Assembly (NCBI GenBank): GCA_900765575.1
Contig: CAAFRW010000085.1
Span: 1 to 11,401 of the forward strand
DNA length: 11,401 nucleotides
Direction of reading: 5' to 3'
Source of the DNA: Bacteroidaceae bacterium
Lineage (GTDB): Bacteria > Bacteroidota > Bacteroidia > Bacteroidales > Bacteroidaceae
Under the pieces are notes generated by a model. That model was not told where the DNA came from. It searched no databases and worked only from the letters and a program-made list of their open reading frames with translations. The translations under genes were made by a program, and so were the position numbers. How positions within the stretch are numbered: the stretch's first letter is position 1; the number at the start of each line of letters is the position of its first letter. Shown here piece by piece: positions 1 through 6,338 of this stretch.

Positions 1-1496
1 CGTACCGTGACGCTTGTATTCTTACGTTTCGAGGAAGTTTCATTCATCTCACGCATCACATTGAAACCGCCGTCGGGAATCACTTTCGTATTGTTCCTGT
101 TATTATTGTATTCCCCCAAGGCATAATAAGTTTCATCGGCACGGTAACTTCCGTCTTCATTATAAGGGCTCTCGTACGGATTCGCATTATAAGCGTAGGT
201 AAAGGGGTCGAACGAGTTTAAAGCCGGAGATTGGGAATACTGATAGGAACCCATCACGCCCAAGTCCAACTTCACTTTTTTATTCGGATTCATGCTCATA
301 TTAGCAGTGAGGTTATAACGGTCGTAATCGTTCTTTTTCAACAATCCGGAGTTTTTCGTGTATCCCAAAGAGGTATAGTACACGTACTTTTCACCGCCGC
401 CGCTAATACTTAAATTATGAGTCGTATTCAAACCATTACGGAACAATTCGTCGTACCAATCGGTATTTACATCAGCCAATCCCGCAAGGTAAGCATCTTG
501 CCGGCTTTTGTCCCATCCTTCAAATTTTCCTTTTCCGGAACGGACCATACCTACTATACCCACCACCGGATAGTCAGTGCGTCCGGCTTCATATCCTTCC
601 TGCGAGAATTCATCCCATAAGCCTTGTTCAAAGTTCAGTTTCTCACGGCTATTCATCAGCCCGTAGCTACGTTGGGGAGCTAGCGTCACCGAAACGTTTC
701 CGCTATAATTCACCTTCGTCTTTCCCTGTTTACCTTTCTTTGTGGTGACCACAATGACACCTCCTGCCGCACGCGAACCGTAAATGGCTGCCGCCGAAGC
801 ATCTTTCAAGATAGTTATATTCTCAATATCACTCGGATTGATTCCGGCTATTCCGTTTAAAAAGAGGTCATCCAACTGATTCGATTTGATTTCCGCACTA
901 CTCGGCATATCCGTACCGCTTCCCTGCATCAGCACCCCATCGATAACCCAAAGAGGCTCTCCGTCGCCCGTCAAGGTATTGGTTCCTCTTATTCGTATTT
1001 TTTGGGTGGTTCCCAGCTGACCGGAAGTAGCCTGCACCGATACACCCGCAATCTTTCCCTGCATCAACGCATCCACGGTAGGCGAAGGCGCATCTTTCAG
1101 CTGGTCGGCGCTAATCACTCCTACCGAACCGGTCATTTTTTTTATTGTTGTCTGCTTGTAACCTGTTATAACCACCTGTTCCAATTCCATTGCGTCGGGT
1201 TCCATCCGTACCCTGATGAAAGCGGAAGGATTGTTCACTTGTCTCTCTACACTTCGCATTCCTATATAGGTAAATACCAGTGTGCTACCACCATCCGTTT
1301 CCCTAATGGAAAACTGTCCGTCCATATCTGTTGTAACACCGATTTCCGGTTTTTCCTTATAGCGGACCGACACGCCTACCAAAGGAATTCCTTCCTCATC
1401 AGTGACCAAACCCTTCAGCATTACCTGTGCATCCACAGATACAGGCACAAGAAAGACTAAAAGGAGCACCCCTAAAGATTTTAAAAATTTATTCAT
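1..1496 (-). CDS. SusC/RagA-type TonB-dependent outer-membrane receptor, N-terminal part (cut by window edge)
   Basis: Reading leftward from an ATG at 1496, the frame stays open for 498 codons to the window edge; the C-terminal half, including most of the barrel, is outside. Residues 1-24 form a signal peptide (basic start, hydrophobic LGVLLLVFLVPVSV, then DAQ). A carboxypeptidase-regulatory-like beta domain follows (about 25-105, with GLVTDEEGIPLVGVSV and STLVFTYIGM). A TonB-box-like stretch (EQVVITGYK) comes next, then the plug domain with IRIRGTNTLTGDGEPLWVIDGV and ILKDASAAAIYGSRAAGGVI, both hallmarks of the SusC family. By family knowledge these proteins import glycans or peptides across the outer membrane, energised by TonB, usually with a SusD lipoprotein encoded just downstream, which would lie off-window here. 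There is no STN domain, so sigma/anti-sigma signalling through this receptor is not indicated. The substrate cannot be inferred. The family assignment is very secure. Confidence 0.95.
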   Translation of the reverse strand, partial: MNKFLKSLGVLLLVFLVPVSVDAQVMLKGLVTDEEGIPLVGVSVRYKEKPEIGVTTDMDGQFSIRETDGGSTLVFTYIGMRSVERQVNNPSAFIRVRMEPDAMELEQVVITGYKQTTIKKMTGSVGVISADQLKDAPSPTVDALMQGKIAGVSVQATSGQLGTTQKIRIRGTNTLTGDGEPLWVIDGVLMQGSGTDMPSSAEIKSNQLDDLFLNGIAGINPSDIENITILKDASAAAIYGSRAAGGVIVVTTKKGKQGKTKVNYSGNVSVTLAPQRSYGLMNSREKLNFEQGLWDEFSQEGYEAGRTDYPVVGIVGMVRSGKGKFEGWDKSRQDAYLAGLADVNTDWYDELFRNGLNTTHNLSISGGGEKYVYYTSLGYTKNSGLLKKNDYDRYNLTANMSMNPNKKVKLDLGVMGSYQYSQSPALNSFDPFTYAYNANPYESPYNEDGSYRADETYYALGEYNNNRNNTKVIPDGGFNVMREMNETSSKRKNTSVTV

Positions 1497-1519
1497 AAAT
1501 TACACTATTTTGTTTATTG

Positions 1520-1550
1520 CAAAAATATCTTATAACAGCCAATAAAACAA
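1520..1550 (-). promoter_or_regulatory. Probable Bacteroidetes-type promoter of the SusC-like gene
   Basis: On the minus strand a TATTTTTG box (1527-1520) matches the Bacteroides -7 consensus TAnnTTTG, and a TTG (1550-1548) lies 20 bp upstream, the expected -33 position. Transcription would start near 1513, giving a very short leader of about 17 nt before the ATG at 1496. Confidence 0.6.
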
Positions 1551-1711
1551 GAATTATGCAATATATTTTCAAAACAACAAAACTTTTTGATAACAATAAC
1601 ATATATATTACTTTCAATTTATCCAAACATAGACAATTGCAAAGTACATTCTCTTCCTTAGCTATTTAACATATAATAGGCTATCTTCTACAACGCTTTT
1701 TTCACACATTC

Positions 1712-1798
1712 TGCCAGCACCCAGCACCAATCAATGTTAAACATCTATCATATAACTAATTATGCGGTGCTGGCAAGGGTGTTGGCAGGGTGTTGGCA
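1712..1798. repeat. Cluster of 10-bp TGCCARCACC / GGTGYTGGCA motifs
   Basis: TGCCAGCACC at 1712-1721 is the exact reverse complement of GGTGCTGGCA at 1766-1775. Near-copies of the latter, GGTGTTGGCA, follow at 1778-1787 and 1789-1798, about 11-12 bp apart (one helical turn). A further inverted copy, TGCCAACACC, lies at 1806-1815 in the adjacent terminator. The arrangement could fold into alternative hairpins in RNA or bind a dimeric protein. I do not recognise a specific function. Confidence 0.6.
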
Positions 1799-1821
1799 AA
1801 TAGGTTGCCAACACCTTTTTT
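1789..1821 (+). terminator. Strong rho-independent terminator on the plus strand
   Basis: GGTGTTGGCAA (1789-1799) pairs perfectly with TTGCCAACACC (1805-1815) around a 5-nt loop and is followed by six T residues (1816-1821). It points rightward, but no rightward gene lies upstream of it in the window: the SusC-like gene runs the other way. It may end an unrecognised short transcript or be a leftover of a lost gene. Confidence 0.65.
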
Positions 1822-1852
1822 AGAGGTTTTCACCCTTTATTTACTACTTAAC

Positions 1853-2074
1853 CTACTTATTTACAGTACTTAAATACACTTTATGCGAAGTATGTCCTTT
1901 TTCCCTTAAAAGTCCCGTCTTTATCCACAAAAGGAAATTATCAGAGACGTTCGGCGTTCCATGCCTTTCCGTCGGGAGAAAGAAGGTTGCTTTTTCCCAC
2001 GCACCTCCTTTGTAAAAGACAATCGCAAAAATACAAAAAAGACAAATAGGTTTATTCAAATTCCTTTTGTTCAT
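1853..2074 (-). other. Intergenic stretch with a doubtful 73-codon ORF
   Basis: This gap between the terminator and the Mu-like element contains one leftward open frame starting MNKRNLNKP and ending STVNK. It has no recognisable domain or upstream promoter box, and its start codon lies in the loop of the 18-bp inverted repeat at 2044-2101. The middle of the translation (ATFFLPTERHGTPNVSDNFL) does not look like a folded domain. I read this as probable non-coding or decayed sequence, possibly part of an interspersed host repeat together with the TGTTGGCA cluster beside it. A real short gene cannot be excluded. Confidence 0.25.
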
Positions 2075-2101
2075 AGAACTGCTATTTGAATAAACCTATT
2101 T
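2044..2101 (-). terminator. 18-bp perfect inverted repeat, probable terminator at the left end of the phage element
   Basis: Positions 2044-2061 and 2084-2101 are perfect 18-bp reverse complements around a 22-nt loop. On the minus strand the hairpin lies about 27 nt downstream of the stop of the small gene at 2128-2403 and is followed by a T-rich run (TTGTCTTTTTTG). This fits a terminator closing the leftward operon, although the stem is AT-rich. It might instead be an end structure of the element or belong to the flanking host sequence. Confidence 0.5.
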
Positions 2102-2127
2102 ATATGCAACATCCTTATTTAAGATAA

Positions 2128-2403
2128 TTATTCTTTACGTTCGATAAAAAGTTCAAGTTGTTCGGCGCTGATTCTAGGAACTTTCACTTTTGGCATGGGG
2201 TGAGATTCCATATCTTTTAAATCTTTTATATGCTGCCTTAATATATCCATAATCGTTTTTTCTGCTATAAAGAATTCATTGTACGCCAACTGTTTTAAAG
2301 CGTCATCGAAACGTAAGCGCTTTATCTCCGTCCAATAATACCAACGTTTTAAAACGGCCGTATTACGAAGCTTTATCAGGTCTTTATTTCGTCCTTTTTT
2401 CAT
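2128..2403 (-). CDS. Small basic protein of unknown function, last gene of the element
   Basis: This 91-residue protein begins MKKGRNKDLIKLR and is highly charged, predicted mainly helical, with an aromatic patch (RWYYWTEIKRLRFDDAL, about residues 20-37) and a hydrophobic helix (EFFIAEKTIMDILRQHI). It has no signal peptide or membrane segment. It lies downstream of the capsid gene's terminator (2429-2459) and has no clear TAnnTTTG box of its own. It is therefore either made by read-through or has a promoter I cannot see. My impression is that similar short proteins occur in Bacteroides Mu-like prophages, but that is recollection, not something shown here. A nucleic-acid-binding or regulatory role is possible; lysis or tail functions are not suggested. 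Confidence 0.6.
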   Translation of the reverse strand: MKKGRNKDLIKLRNTAVLKRWYYWTEIKRLRFDDALKQLAYNEFFIAEKTIMDILRQHIKDLKDMESHPMPKVKVPRISAEQLELFIERKE

Positions 2404-2428
2404 TATATATATATTATTATAAGCAATA

Positions 2429-2459
2429 AAAGGCGGTTCTTAGCCTGTGAACCGCCTTT
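2429..2459 (-). terminator. Rho-independent terminator after the capsid gene
   Basis: AAAGGCGGTTC (2429-2439) and GAACCGCCTTT (2449-2459) form a perfect 11-bp stem with a 9-nt loop, 20 nt past the capsid stop codon. In the leftward direction the stem ends in a short T-rich tail (TTTTATTG). The stem is GC-rich within an AT-rich setting. It sits where a Mu-like phage would continue into tail genes, so it marks a deliberate end of the structural operon or a rearranged junction. Confidence 0.75.
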
Positions 2460-2478
2460 CTACTCTAGTGTGAATGGA

Positions 2479-3357
2479 TTATTCCGTTATCGTACTTACA
2501 ATCGCTCCTATGGCCTTATTACGTATAGGAGTTGCGATAAAACGTTTGTCAAATCCTACAATAGTCCCTCTTTCCTCCGGATCATCGATACGGGCATACA
2601 TATATATTTGTCCGTCCGCTTTCATCACTTCGTCACAGTGGAAGGCAAAGGAACAAAACGTATCAGTTTCGCTGCTTTCAGCCCCGAAAGCCACCTTTTC
2701 GAACGTGGAAGCATTATATTTTGGCGTGATACTGGTTTGCAGGATATTGAACCCGGCGAAACGTTGTGGCTCTCCCTCCCTGATATCCAGTATGTTTTTG
2801 AATGCTTTTACATCAAACATAATCAGGTCTGAAACGTGTTTCGGATTGAGTACAAGGTATCTGCCATCCTGTGGTATATCCACATCATCGAAACGCTCTT
2901 TTAAAGCCAATATATCACTAATTGAAAGGCGCTTTCTTTTGCCGAAAACATCTCCCGTAGTACCGACAACCGGGGTATAATCACTTTCTTTCTGTGGTGC
3001 GTAAGCGTGGGCGGCTTTCTGTGCCGTTTTGCTTCTCAGTGTGTTACGGTGTCCTAAAATAACTGATTCCAATTGATCATAACTGTATTCAATCACTTCG
3101 GGACGCCTTACAAGCGTATTTTCCGTTTCAAACTGGTCTAATTCAACCTGAATGGGTTTATCAATACGTTGTACGGTTTTAATCGGATAAGTCGTATTGT
3201 TAATCAATACATTCGGGTCAACCCCGGCTTCTACCATGTTGATAATATCATTTTCAACCAGCCCCGAAAAATCACGGGCGTAATTTAAAAAGGATGTTTC
3301 AGGATAGAACTTTTCCATCAGCTGTTTTACCCATACTTCTTTTTTTAATCCAGACAT
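2479..3357 (-). CDS. Probable major capsid protein (HK97-type fold)
   Basis: The 292-residue product has no signal peptide or membrane segment. It resembles phage major head proteins in length, in position directly behind a ClpP-like prohead protease (19-nt gap), and in features such as RYLVLNPKHVSDLIMF (about 166-181). That pattern is typical of capsid A/P-domain segments in which a helix follows a 'VLNP' strand. The C-terminal part (GTIVGFDKRFIATPIRNKAIG, 264-284) looks like the returning beta strand of the P-domain. The N-terminus (about 1-60, EVWVKQLMEKFYPETSFLNYARDFSGLVENDIINM) looks like a capsid N-arm. There is no long scaffold-like N-terminal delta region, so scaffolding may come from the protease C-terminus. 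By inference it self-assembles into a shell. The fold assignment rests on pattern and context, not a search; an encapsulin-like compartment protein is the main alternative. Confidence 0.7.
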   Translation of the reverse strand: MSGLKKEVWVKQLMEKFYPETSFLNYARDFSGLVENDIINMVEAGVDPNVLINNTTYPIKTVQRIDKPIQVELDQFETENTLVRRPEVIEYSYDQLESVILGHRNTLRSKTAQKAAHAYAPQKESDYTPVVGTTGDVFGKRKRLSISDILALKERFDDVDIPQDGRYLVLNPKHVSDLIMFDVKAFKNILDIREGEPQRFAGFNILQTSITPKYNASTFEKVAFGAESSETDTFCSFAFHCDEVMKADGQIYMYARIDDPEERGTIVGFDKRFIATPIRNKAIGAIVSTITE

Positions 3358-3376
3358 AATTAATTCATTTTTAATG

Positions 3377-4582
3377 TTAATAATTGTTTTTATTTAGTTT
3401 CTCATGCCTTAATAATGTTTCATATAAGGCCGGATTGTCTCTTAATTCATTCGGGGCTTTTCTCCTGTAATCTTCCAACGTCCAACCGTATCTTTCCGGT
3501 TTGTTATTACCAAATATGTAATCAGTAATAAGGATAGGCTTTTTCTTGTATTCAATGAACTTGCAGAAGGTGTTAAAATCAGTCTTGGCAAACTCTTTTA
3601 ATTCATTATAGATAAAGTCGTGATACCGTTCCACAAACAAGGGATTTAAAGACTTTTTTACGGCTTCCTGGTACATGTTATCAAATTGGCTTTGAAATAG
3701 GCTCTCACGCTCTGAAATAAGCTCTTTTAAGGGTTTCAAATCCTTTCCTTTGTATGTCATTGAAAGCCCTTTCAACTCCATATCCGAAATCAGCCCTTTA
3801 TTAAAAGCATTTTTTAGTATCACTTCTGTGTTTTCAACGTATACCTTTGTTGAAAGGTAATTTATTATCTCATCCTCATTCATGGAAGCAAATACGGGGT
3901 TCTTTTTTACCCGTGATAAAAAGTCCGGTCGGCTGCTTTCAGGGTCAAAACGGTTATAACACATTGTATATATTTCCTGTGGGCTTTTGTTGGTGATTTC
4001 CATTTCTCCAAGTTCCTCCCACGGTTCGCAAATGCCATTTATAAGCCCTTGTTGCAGAGCTTCGTTTGCCGTGAACCAATGATCTTTCCCATCAAAAAAA
4101 CGGGTTTTAACTTCATCCTCCGTGATACCGCATCTTTTGGCAATCATTTCAGCCAATGAGTTTTCCAAACTTTTCATAAGCTCAATCATTTTCATCATTT
4201 CGTGGGTGTTCCCATACGTACCACCCGAAACGCTATGTAGCATAAGTCTGGAGTTCTTGTTCATGTACAAGGGTTTTCCGCACAAGGCTATAACGCCTGC
4301 TATACTGGCGGCTATTCCGTCTACATAAATAGAGATATCCGCTTTGCAGTTCTTCAAGGCGTTAAATATGGCGAAACCGGAAAATACATCCCCGCCGTTT
4401 GAATTGATATGCACATCAATGGATTTGTACCGGTTGGAAAGCTCCATCAATTTGGTTACGACCTCTTCCGGATCGGACTTTTCCTTTTCTCCAACGTTCC
4501 CATATAATAATATGGAAACCGTTCCGTTTTCACCGGGTATATAATTCCCAAACACCCCGTTTTGATTAAATAATTTCTTCAT
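3377..4582 (-). CDS. ClpP-like prohead protease with long C-terminal (possible scaffold) domain
   Basis: Residues about 20-190 form a ClpP/S14 serine-protease domain. The oxyanion/strand motif INSNGGDVFSGFAIFNAL is at 60-76, the nucleophile Ser93 is in DGIAASIAG, His116 is in LMLHSVSGG, and Asp167 is in GKDHWFTANEALQQGL, which aligns with the catalytic Asp of ClpP. The triad is complete. Residues 195-401 are charged and largely helical, with no recognised domain; in phage head proteases such extensions often act as a scaffold that is digested during maturation. The protein has no transmembrane segment, so the SppA type of signal-peptide peptidase is less likely. The start overlaps the end of the gp16-like gene by 17 bp and the capsid gene follows after 19 bp, so translation is probably coupled. 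Its predicted substrate is the capsid/scaffold assembly. Protease identity is secure; the scaffold role is inference. Confidence 0.88.
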   Translation of the reverse strand: MKKLFNQNGVFGNYIPGENGTVSILLYGNVGEKEKSDPEEVVTKLMELSNRYKSIDVHINSNGGDVFSGFAIFNALKNCKADISIYVDGIAASIAGVIALCGKPLYMNKNSRLMLHSVSGGTYGNTHEMMKMIELMKSLENSLAEMIAKRCGITEDEVKTRFFDGKDHWFTANEALQQGLINGICEPWEELGEMEITNKSPQEIYTMCYNRFDPESSRPDFLSRVKKNPVFASMNEDEIINYLSTKVYVENTEVILKNAFNKGLISDMELKGLSMTYKGKDLKPLKELISERESLFQSQFDNMYQEAVKKSLNPLFVERYHDFIYNELKEFAKTDFNTFCKFIEYKKKPILITDYIFGNNKPERYGWTLEDYRRKAPNELRDNPALYETLLRHEKLNKNNY

Positions 4583-5057
4583 GTTTCTTTTTATTAAAAG
4601 TTTTGTCTATCAGTTTATTAACACAAGTTTCAACGTTACGTTGAAACATTGCCTCAAATTGCTTTTTTGTTTGTTTCAGTTCGTGAAGATTCATTTCTGA
4701 TATATTTTTCTTGACCGTGCCACGTTCCCGGCAGAATTTGCTTATTTTAGCGTAATTCATCAACCTGTCAGCCTCCGTTTCCCCGTAACTCATTCCTATG
4801 TCAAAGGATAGCTTATAAATGGCTGAGAGCACTTTCCTGCACTCTTTCCCGTAAGTTTCTTTGTCGTAGTCACTGAGACGGTTTATAAGTATCCTTGCCT
4901 CTTCCAGCGTCAAATCTTTGGTACTGACAGTACGTCCCCCCGTGAATGAATAGACTATGTTCCTTTTGTCTTCCGGCGCTATCCCCATACGGGTAAACAT
5001 CGCATGAATCTTTTTAAGCTGTGCCGCACTGATTGGCTTGCTACCTCCTTTTTCCAT
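4566..5057 (-). CDS. GemA / Mu gp16-like regulatory protein
   Basis: The 163-residue product has the layout of the phage Mu gp16/GemA family. The N-terminal helical segment SAAQLKKIHAMFTRMGI (about 10-26) is followed by KRNIVYSFTGGRTVSTKDLT (32-51) and EEARILINRL, then a helical C-terminal region with YGKECRKVLSAIYKLSF and a basic tail. In Mu, GemA is a non-essential early protein said to alter host gene expression and DNA topology; its exact activity is poorly known. It overlaps the preceding unknown gene by 17 bp and the following protease gene by 17 bp, showing a tightly packed operon. I assign it by motif resemblance and by its place after transposase and MuB. Another DNA-binding early protein remains possible. 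Confidence 0.65.
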   Translation of the reverse strand: MEKGGSKPISAAQLKKIHAMFTRMGIAPEDKRNIVYSFTGGRTVSTKDLTLEEARILINRLSDYDKETYGKECRKVLSAIYKLSFDIGMSYGETEADRLMNYAKISKFCRERGTVKKNISEMNLHELKQTKKQFEAMFQRNVETCVNKLIDKTFNKKKHEEII

Positions 5058-5394
5058 AAGCTTTATCTTTAAATCTCCTTACTATTGTGGTAAAATACTT
5101 GCAGAACAGGTCTAATTTCTTATCGGGTTCAACATGGTAAACGGCTTGCCTGTAAATTGGGAACGGGTTCAGCCTGTTTACTAATTCTCCCTGAGAACGT
5201 ACTATTTCATCAAAGCACATAACATTTACAGGATGAAAAGTAACCAGCTTTACAAGTTTTCCCTCATCTGTCACACCGAAAGTGACAACGGCACTTCCAC
5301 AGCCTTCTATAAGGTCTGATATGTTTTTAAAGTCTTCTATGTTGAGGCTACATTGACCCGTAGCCGTGATATGGTTTTCTATATTCTTTTTCAT
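5041..5394 (-). CDS. Early-operon protein of unknown function
   Basis: This 117-residue protein has an N-terminal region likely to mix strands and helices (GSAVVTFGVTDEGKLVKLVTFHPVNV, about 33-58), then HVEPDKKLDLFCKYFTTIVRRFKDKAYGKRR, ending strongly basic. It has no signal peptide, membrane helix or recognised motif. It starts 47 bp after the MuB-like stop and overlaps the gp16-like gene by 17 bp, so it belongs to the same leftward operon. Its place between MuB and gp16 matches the small 'semi-essential' early genes of Mu-like phages, several of which counter host defences or modulate replication. That is a positional analogy only, and I assign no function. Confidence 0.65.
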   Translation of the reverse strand: MKKNIENHITATGQCSLNIEDFKNISDLIEGCGSAVVTFGVTDEGKLVKLVTFHPVNVMCFDEIVRSQGELVNRLNPFPIYRQAVYHVEPDKKLDLFCKYFTTIVRRFKDKAYGKRR

Positions 5395-5441
5395 ATTGAA
5401 ATAGGGTTTAAATTCTTCTTAAATGGTGTTTGAATGGTGTT

Positions 5442-6290
5442 TTATAGTTCTTCATTAAGAATCTTTTCCAGATAGATTTCATTCATCAAATCACCGAAAC
5501 GGCGGTATTTCTTCAAGCTTCTTACACGCTCTTTGTCAGTAATGCCTTTCAATCGGCAAATTTCTTCTATCTCCTTGGGTTGCAAGCCTATAAAGGCATG
5601 CCATATATTGATACGCCGCAAAAACTCCGCATAACCTTCCTTTTCACGCTCTGCGTTCTTTTGGAGGTTCATTTTAAAGTAGGGCATTCCGGCAAGTATA
5701 ATACCGCAATTTGTACAAGTCCTGTCACGCAATACCTGCAAATACAATATCATCGAATGGGTTAATTTTCCGGCTTCGTCAATAACCAGCAACGGGTTTT
5801 CCAAACGGTTTAGCTTGTCGGCCGCGTAGTTCATCATGTCGTTTAACGTTCCGGTATAGGGTATTGCCAGTTCACGCAATAATGATATAAAGAACTGGCT
5901 GGCGTTCATCGTTTTGTCATAAGACACATAGAACACGTTCTTTTGCCGTGCGTATGTCCGCAAAGCGGTTGTTTTGCCCATTCCCGTATCAGCCGTGATA
6001 CCAATCATGAACTTATATTTCCGGGATTTTTCGCAGGCGTCGAACGCTCCTAAAAAATCCGAACTTTGGTACAAGTCCTTGAAATTGTCACGGTTTATGT
6101 AGTTCCATATCCGCAATAACATATCTTTGGAAAGCGTGTCCCATTTTTCTTTCATAAGTGCTGCTATGGTGGCGTCACTGACCCCGCATCTGAAGGCGAA
6201 ACTTGACTTGCTCAAGCCCCTTTCCTTACAATAATCGTTAACTGCCTTTTTTATTTCGGCATTTTCTGGTAAATTTGCAATTGTGTTCAT
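5442..6290 (-). CDS. MuB-like AAA+ ATPase, transposition target-capture protein
   Basis: The 282-residue protein has an N-terminal helix-turn-helix (about 13-50, GLSKSSFAFRCGVSDATIAALMK), as in Mu B protein. An AAA+ core follows: Walker A ADTGMGKTT (100-108), Walker B LLVIDEAGKL (167-176), a sensor-like stretch GIILAGMP (196-203) and candidate arginine finger residues in FLRRI (223-227). The C-terminal part (about 235-282) is a small helical lid-like region. In Mu, MuB filaments on DNA capture the target, activate the transposase and give target immunity. Here the gene follows the transposase by 48 bp in the same direction, the canonical arrangement. The length is close to that of MuB (312 residues). 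All key ATPase motifs are intact. An IstB-like helper is the closest alternative, but the N-terminal HTH favours MuB. Confidence 0.9.
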   Translation of the reverse strand: MNTIANLPENAEIKKAVNDYCKERGLSKSSFAFRCGVSDATIAALMKEKWDTLSKDMLLRIWNYINRDNFKDLYQSSDFLGAFDACEKSRKYKFMIGITADTGMGKTTALRTYARQKNVFYVSYDKTMNASQFFISLLRELAIPYTGTLNDMMNYAADKLNRLENPLLVIDEAGKLTHSMILYLQVLRDRTCTNCGIILAGMPYFKMNLQKNAEREKEGYAEFLRRINIWHAFIGLQPKEIEEICRLKGITDKERVRSLKKYRRFGDLMNEIYLEKILNEEL

Positions 6291-6338
6291 CTTAATTATG
6301 ATTTTCAGCCCTTTATATTGCTACTATATCGGGCTGTG

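Noticed and set aside
1002..1460. 152-codon plus-strand ORF
   Set aside because: It is antisense to the SusC-like gene, whose signal peptide, beta domain and plug motifs are unmistakable.
2044..2101. Invertible promoter flanked by inverted repeats (phase variation, common in Bacteroides)
   Set aside because: The 22-bp interior is too short to carry a promoter and contains no TAnnTTTG box; no invertase is nearby.
2470..2980. Plus-strand ORFs opposite the capsid gene
   Set aside because: Antisense shadows; the minus-strand frame is longer, packed in an operon and has capsid-like features.
3377..4582. Cellular ClpP or SppA-type signal-peptide peptidase
   Set aside because: The C-terminal extension, lack of membrane segments and the adjoining capsid gene favour a phage prohead protease.
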